The notes under the pieces are model-generated. The model saw nothing but the letters and a program-made list of their open reading frames with translations. It was not told the DNA's origin and ran no database searches. A DNA stretch of 31,728 bases from a virus. Shown here one piece after another: positions 28,560 through 31,728 of the stretch. The translations under genes were made by a program, and so were the position numbers. The DNA is taken from IMG/VR virus record IMGVR_UViG_3300031586_000017, positions 1 to 31,728 of that record; one strand, written 5' to 3'. Within the stretch, counting starts at the first letter, position 1; each line of letters starts with the position of its first letter.

Positions 28560-29000
28560 CTATGCGGCGGCGCCGATTGTCACGCCATTGTCTGCGTGGA
28601 ACTCGGCATGGATAGCGATGTAGTCGCCGACGCGGCTGGTTATCTCGTATATGGGCAGGTATGCGCTTCCCGAGAACTTGGCGTTGCCAGCGGTCTCTCC
28701 GGCCGGGTAGTACTCGAACGCCCTCAGCGCCTTGTTCTCCCAGTGCCCGGCCAGCACCGTGTGCGTGCCGACGTCCGTGACCATGTTGAACAAGAACTCG
28801 GCAGAAAAATGGACGACGAATATCGACGGCCCGGGGCGTTCGCCGCTGGAGCCGAATGTCGTGACGTCGTTCACTTTGTATTGTCCTGGGAGTCCTCTGA
28901 GTTCCTTAATATACGCGGATAGGTCGCGGAGCTCTGAGCCGTCGTTGAGCTTGAATACGCTCACCTCTGCGTCAAAATAGGTGTCTTGGTCAGCTGCCAT
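28560..29000 (-). CDS. Major tail protein candidate
   Basis: A 146-residue beta-rich protein (EVSVFKLNDGSELRDLSAYI, then SIFVVHFSAEFLFNMV, HTVLAGHWENKALRAFEYYPAG). This resembles tail tube proteins that stack as hexameric rings. It lies between the tail terminator candidate and the chaperones, which is the usual site. The ATG at 29000 follows AAGGAGG. Confidence 0.8.
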   Translation of the reverse strand: MAADQDTYFDAEVSVFKLNDGSELRDLSAYIKELRGLPGQYKVNDVTTFGSSGERPGPSIFVVHFSAEFLFNMVTDVGTHTVLAGHWENKALRAFEYYPAGETAGNAKFSGSAYLPIYEITSRVGDYIAIHAEFHADNGVTIGAAA

Positions 29001-29015
29001 GGTGTCCTCCTTCTG

Positions 29016-29480
29016 TTAGTAGTCCTCCATCTGCTCCAGCGAGACGGGTATCATTATGCCCTGCAAGAAGGGCTGCGTGTCCATCGAGTCGGTCAGCGTA
29101 ACGGCTGCCCGCAGCTTCACGACATAGGCTATGCTGTCCTTTGCCGTTCGCAGCAGCTCGGTCAAACCCAAGGCATATCTGCACAGTTTCCTGAATCGCT
29201 TCTCCACGTCGTTGTCGCCGACAAACACGACAATGGTGATGTCGTTCGCGACATACAGGTTCGCCAGCCTCTGCTCGTTAGGCATCCAGTCCTCGCCGTG
29301 AAACGCCATAGACGGCTGGGACGGCGTCGAAGCCGGCAGGCTGCCATCATAATATTTAACTGGCTCCACAAGCAGCGAGTCGCCGTACCTGGTGTTGAGC
29401 TCAGTCACCTTGGCCGCCATGTTGGCTTGGACATAGGCAGACAGTGCATCAATAGCTCCTTCCAAAAGTGCAAGCGTCAT
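29016..29480 (-). CDS. Tail terminator / completion protein candidate
   Basis: A 154-residue protein, helical at the start (LEGAIDALSAYVQANMAAKVTEL), then a beta-rich part with NDITIVVFVGDN and GIMIPVSLEQ. Position between the virion morphogenesis protein and the tail tube fits a tail terminator (gpU-like) or Mu gp37-like protein. The start overlaps the preceding stop as ATGA. The family is inferred from order more than from motifs. Confidence 0.7.
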   Translation of the reverse strand: MTLALLEGAIDALSAYVQANMAAKVTELNTRYGDSLLVEPVKYYDGSLPASTPSQPSMAFHGEDWMPNEQRLANLYVANDITIVVFVGDNDVEKRFRKLCRYALGLTELLRTAKDSIAYVVKLRAAVTLTDSMDTQPFLQGIMIPVSLEQMEDY

Positions 29481-29950
29481 GTCAAACGTGCCTCCTTCGC
29501 TTTGTCGTATATGTAACTGTGTATCATCTTCATCCAGCTCGTTTTGTCGGCTTCTGTGAGCGCCACTATTTTCCTCATGGGCATGGTTCTCGTTCCCTGT
29601 TGATGGTAGACCGGGTACTGCATGGACGGCTCCATTATCAGTTTGAGCGGGTCAATCGTCACGCGCATTCCGGTACCGACAGCAAACTGGCTCCGCATCC
29701 ATCCAGTGAGTCGCAGCAACGGCTGGCCCGGGAAATGCCTCATCTTCCAGGCCTCGTAGCGCAGGCTCAGCTGCGGCCACGGCGTGCCACCTCGACTGCC
29801 TTTTGTGTCAAATTGCTTGGCCTCTATGCGATGAAAATCCTCGCGTATCTTCTGCCACACCGGCTTGAAGTTCCGCACGGAGTCCCCGTACCGACTGACC
29901 GCCCTGGCCAGTACCGTGTGCCCGAGCATCGTGAAGGTCACTGTCAGCAT
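29477..29950 (-). CDS. Phage virion morphogenesis protein (Mu gpG-like)
   Basis: A 157-residue protein from ATG 29950 with AAGGAG upstream, in a TGATG overlap with the connector gene. The FDTKGSRGGTPWPQLSLRYEAWKM segment and LLRLTGWMRSQF are characteristic of the Mu gpG/virion morphogenesis family, which works at the head-tail joint. The C-terminal part has QYPVYHQQGTRTMPMR, again typical. The role in tail attachment is known for relatives. Confidence 0.85.
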   Translation of the reverse strand: MLTVTFTMLGHTVLARAVSRYGDSVRNFKPVWQKIREDFHRIEAKQFDTKGSRGGTPWPQLSLRYEAWKMRHFPGQPLLRLTGWMRSQFAVGTGMRVTIDPLKLIMEPSMQYPVYHQQGTRTMPMRKIVALTEADKTSWMKMIHSYIYDKAKEARLT

Positions 29951-30411
29951 CAAAACTCCTTGTTCTTGCCGAACTTCGGCCTTGACCACGAGTCGTCGTC
30001 GACAGGCTCCGTGTCGCTGCCCACGTTTTGCTCAAAGAAGCTGAACGGCAATGCCTCGGCCGTGGTCCCGGTCGGCAGGCTGCCTTCCTTCAGATACTTG
30101 AGCCCGTCTTGGTACTGCTTCCAGTGCATGGCGGAGGCGGCCGTGCTTCCCATCATGCCCTGGGCTTCCGGAAACATCGCCCGCTCGGCCATAGCCGCCG
30201 CGCCCACTGCGTTCAGCTGCCTGAGGAACGTGACGAACACGGACGGCGCCGCTACAGGCACCACAAGGCCCCTGCCCTGCAGGACGGTGTCAACCTCGCC
30301 CGCTATCTGGTCTACATAGGCCTGCACCTGGGTCAGAGTCGGCGTGGTTGCGGCGTCGTATGTCCTTGTCGGGTTCAATGTCTGGACGTCTGCTGTCGTG
30401 CAATAGCTCAT
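29950..30411 (-). CDS. Head-tail connector protein candidate
   Basis: A 153-residue protein starting MSYCTTADVQTLNPTRTY at ATG 30411, with GGGAGG upstream. This N-terminus and a helical body resemble DUF1320/gp6-like adaptor proteins. The order connector, morphogenesis protein, tail terminator, tail tube is as in related phages. The start overlaps the upstream stop as ATGA. A start 15 codons earlier is not supported by a ribosome site. Confidence 0.75.
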   Translation of the reverse strand: MSYCTTADVQTLNPTRTYDAATTPTLTQVQAYVDQIAGEVDTVLQGRGLVVPVAAPSVFVTFLRQLNAVGAAAMAERAMFPEAQGMMGSTAASAMHWKQYQDGLKYLKEGSLPTGTTAEALPFSFFEQNVGSDTEPVDDDSWSRPKFGKNKEF

Positions 30412-30641
30412 GCGACCCTCCCCCGATTGACCTCCCACCTGGCGAGCAGCACGCACGGCAAAGGCGGGCTCTCGTCGTGGCCGCAGTTCTCCGCCTCTAT
30501 GTAGCCGATTTCCTCGTCGACCTCGCCTTCGCGGATATTGACGGCGTGATTGATGAACGGGACGACGGCGTTCCGCAGAGCTCCAGCCTGGGTCTGGTTG
30601 GTGACATTGAAAGCCAGGTCCATTCTTACTCTAACTAGCAT
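30408..30641 (-). CDS. Hypothetical protein in the connector region (77 aa)
   Basis: Starts at ATG 30641 with GGAGG eight nt upstream, within the end of the LamG-like gene. The protein begins MLVRVRMDLAFNVTNQTQAG and ends in a basic tail. No family recognised. Neighbours suggest a structural or assembly role. Confidence 0.65.
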   Translation of the reverse strand: MLVRVRMDLAFNVTNQTQAGALRNAVVPFINHAVNIREGEVDEEIGYIEAENCGHDESPPLPCVLLARWEVNRGRVA

Positions 30642-31426
30642 TGTTGGTACCTCCATTTTGTCGCTAGGTAACTGCGCAGAATCTCGGGGGCGGTTGGCTC
30701 CCGGTCGTAGAGGCGAAGCTCGCCGATGCCGCCGTGGAAGTGGTCCTCGCCGGCCCTGTAGGCCCCCACCACTTGCGCCCCGGTGGTCGAGTACAGCGTG
30801 TATGTCCCCAGGCCTGTCAGCTCCTCTTCCTTGACCAAAGACCCGTTGACATAAATGCGCTGGTGATGAGCCGTAGAGGAATACGCGAACACCACATGCA
30901 TCCATTCGCCTATCGAAAAGGCGTCGACGTCTGAGACAAGACCCCGCCAACCGCCGTCGACCTTTATCTGGTGATACAGCCTGCCGTTGACAATCAGCCC
31001 GAACGAGTATGACAGCCTGTTGGAAAATATGTAGTCAGTGCCAACGTTGGACTGCGGATAGACCCATGCCTCCAGAGCTATTCCTTCCGTCGGCGACAGA
31101 GGCACATGCTGCCCGAAGTCGATAACGTCATCCAGGTTGTCAAAGTAGCGGCCTGTGAGCCGCCACAAAGCACCCGTGACCGTCCCGGCATAGCAGTACC
31201 TGTCCATCGAATGAACCAGACCTTGACGGCTCAATTTTGAATGCCAAAGCGGGAGATGGAAGACGCATCCAGCGAGGACCGGAGGCCTGTCATAGCCGTT
31301 AATCGTTATGTTAGTCGGGGCGTCGCCGTTGACGGCTGGCAGGCTTAGAACAGCCCGCCTTCCGTTGACGGCAATGACGCCTTCCGTTTTTGTGCTTGAA
31401 GCCTTGCCGTTCAATACAACAGTCAT
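30635..31426 (-). CDS. LamG/concanavalin-like structural protein
   Basis: A 263-residue protein. After an N-terminal stretch of about 50 residues, a LamG-like jelly roll (about 52-250) is seen: IALEAWVYPQSN, FSIGEWMHVVFAYSS, RIYVNGSLVKEE, GGIGELRLYDREPT. Such domains bind glycans or decorate virions. Its place between capsid-side genes and the connector suggests a head decoration or an added virion binding protein. The ATG at 31426 has GGAG about 9 nt upstream. An earlier start would overlap the previous gene. Confidence 0.8.
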   Translation of the reverse strand: MTVVLNGKASSTKTEGVIAVNGRRAVLSLPAVNGDAPTNITINGYDRPPVLAGCVFHLPLWHSKLSRQGLVHSMDRYCYAGTVTGALWRLTGRYFDNLDDVIDFGQHVPLSPTEGIALEAWVYPQSNVGTDYIFSNRLSYSFGLIVNGRLYHQIKVDGGWRGLVSDVDAFSIGEWMHVVFAYSSTAHHQRIYVNGSLVKEEELTGLGTYTLYSTTGAQVVGAYRAGEDHFHGGIGELRLYDREPTAPEILRSYLATKWRYQQC

Positions 31427-31431
31427 TCGCG

Positions 31432-31728
31432 CTACTCCAGTTCGTACTTGAATATCAGTCCGTAGGTCCTGCCGTCGGTGTTGGTCCACGCCGCCGTCAC
31501 GGCATCAACCGCCTTGAACGACTTGCCCGGCTTGAGCGAGAGGCTGGTCACTGCGTTCGCGACCAAGTCAATGCTCAACAGGATATTGTCATAGGCAGAG
31601 TCGACGCCGTCGTCTTTGGTCAACACGAAGTTCTGCGTCCCCGTCGTCGGAGCCGCACTCAGCGTCAACTCGACCTCGACCAGCTTGAACTTGTAGCCGG
31701 GAGCCAGCTTGTGCGTGCCCACGACCAT
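31432..31728 (-). CDS. Virion protein with receptor-like beta domain (5' end uncertain)
   Basis: At least 98 residues. The frame begins with an ATG at the very edge of the window, so the true start may lie outside. The text (PGYKFKLVEVELTLSAAPTT, LLSIDLVANAVTSLSLKPG, WTNTDGRTYGLIFKYELE) is a beta-sandwich pattern that I recall from small virion surface proteins. It ends five bases before the LamG-like gene. Confidence 0.65.
   Translation of the reverse strand: MVVGTHKLAPGYKFKLVEVELTLSAAPTTGTQNFVLTKDDGVDSAYDNILLSIDLVANAVTSLSLKPGKSFKAVDAVTAAWTNTDGRTYGLIFKYELE

Noticed and set aside
30642-30950. Upstream extension of the 77-aa gene by 103 codons
   Set aside because: It lies within the LamG-like gene in another frame and reads as Arg/Gly/Pro-rich shadow. 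The ATG at 30641 has GGAGG.
1-31728. CRISPR array or insertion sequence
   Set aside because: No regularly spaced repeats and no transposase with terminal inverted repeats were seen.

Overview
This window looks like part of a tailed double-stranded DNA bacteriophage or prophage genome (Caudoviricetes, siphovirus-like). All supported genes lie on the minus strand, so the window is transcribed from high to low coordinates. Genes are packed with one- to eight-base stop/start overlaps (ATGA, GTGA, TGATG, TAATG) and strong AAGGAGG-type ribosome binding sites. A consensus-like sigma-70 promoter (TTTACA, 17 bp, TATAAT) and the Shine-Dalgarno sites point to a bacterial host. Base composition is GC-rich, yet AUA (Ile) and AGG (Arg) codons are common. 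I cannot name the host.

Layout in transcription order. (1) 31728-22613, virion and tail: a receptor-like beta domain protein (partial), a LamG-like protein, a small connector-region protein, a head-tail connector, a virion morphogenesis protein, a tail terminator candidate, the major tail protein, the tail assembly chaperone pair with a canonical -1 slippery site, a very short tape measure protein, and a 1563-residue hub/fibre protein with Fn3-like repeats. (2) 22599-20892: a small protein, a two-helix membrane protein (holin candidate), an XhlA-like coiled-coil/TM protein and an HTH-metallophosphoesterase. (3) 20863-20343: a Vsr-type endonuclease with its own promoter and terminator, as in a moron. 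(4) 20273-19499: about 0.8 kb without a credible protein gene but full of paired segments and GNRA/UNCG tetraloop hairpins, which I call a candidate large structured ncRNA. (5) 19498-16212: many small accessory genes. Three of them carry the same bulged hairpin exactly 17 nt upstream of the start codon. A lipoprotein and zinc-ribbon proteins are also here.

(6) 15960-13136: a tyrosine recombinase, small zinc proteins, micro-ORFs and a PD-(D/E)XK nuclease. (7) 13139-11815: an HNH endonuclease whose reading frame runs far into a C5-cytosine methyltransferase gene. (8) 11749-3338, replication and nucleotide metabolism: two conserved small proteins, a radical SAM enzyme overlapping a nucleoside 2-deoxyribosyltransferase-like gene, a PrimPol-helicase with a C-terminal HTH, a uracil-DNA-glycosylase-like domain fused to DNA polymerase A, a Cys/HTH protein, an ATP-dependent DNA ligase and a dNMP-kinase-like enzyme. 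(9) 2779-1, packaging: small terminase candidate, large terminase and the start of the portal gene, which runs off the left edge. The capsid genes are not in the window. If the genome is circularly permuted they would lie between its two ends.

Taken together the phage encodes a largely self-sufficient replisome (primase, helicase, polymerase, ligase), nucleotide supply or modification enzymes, a Dcm/Vsr pair, a recombinase that suggests lysogeny, and packaging and tail genes. The least explained parts are the structured 20273-19667 region and the three-copy hairpin leader.
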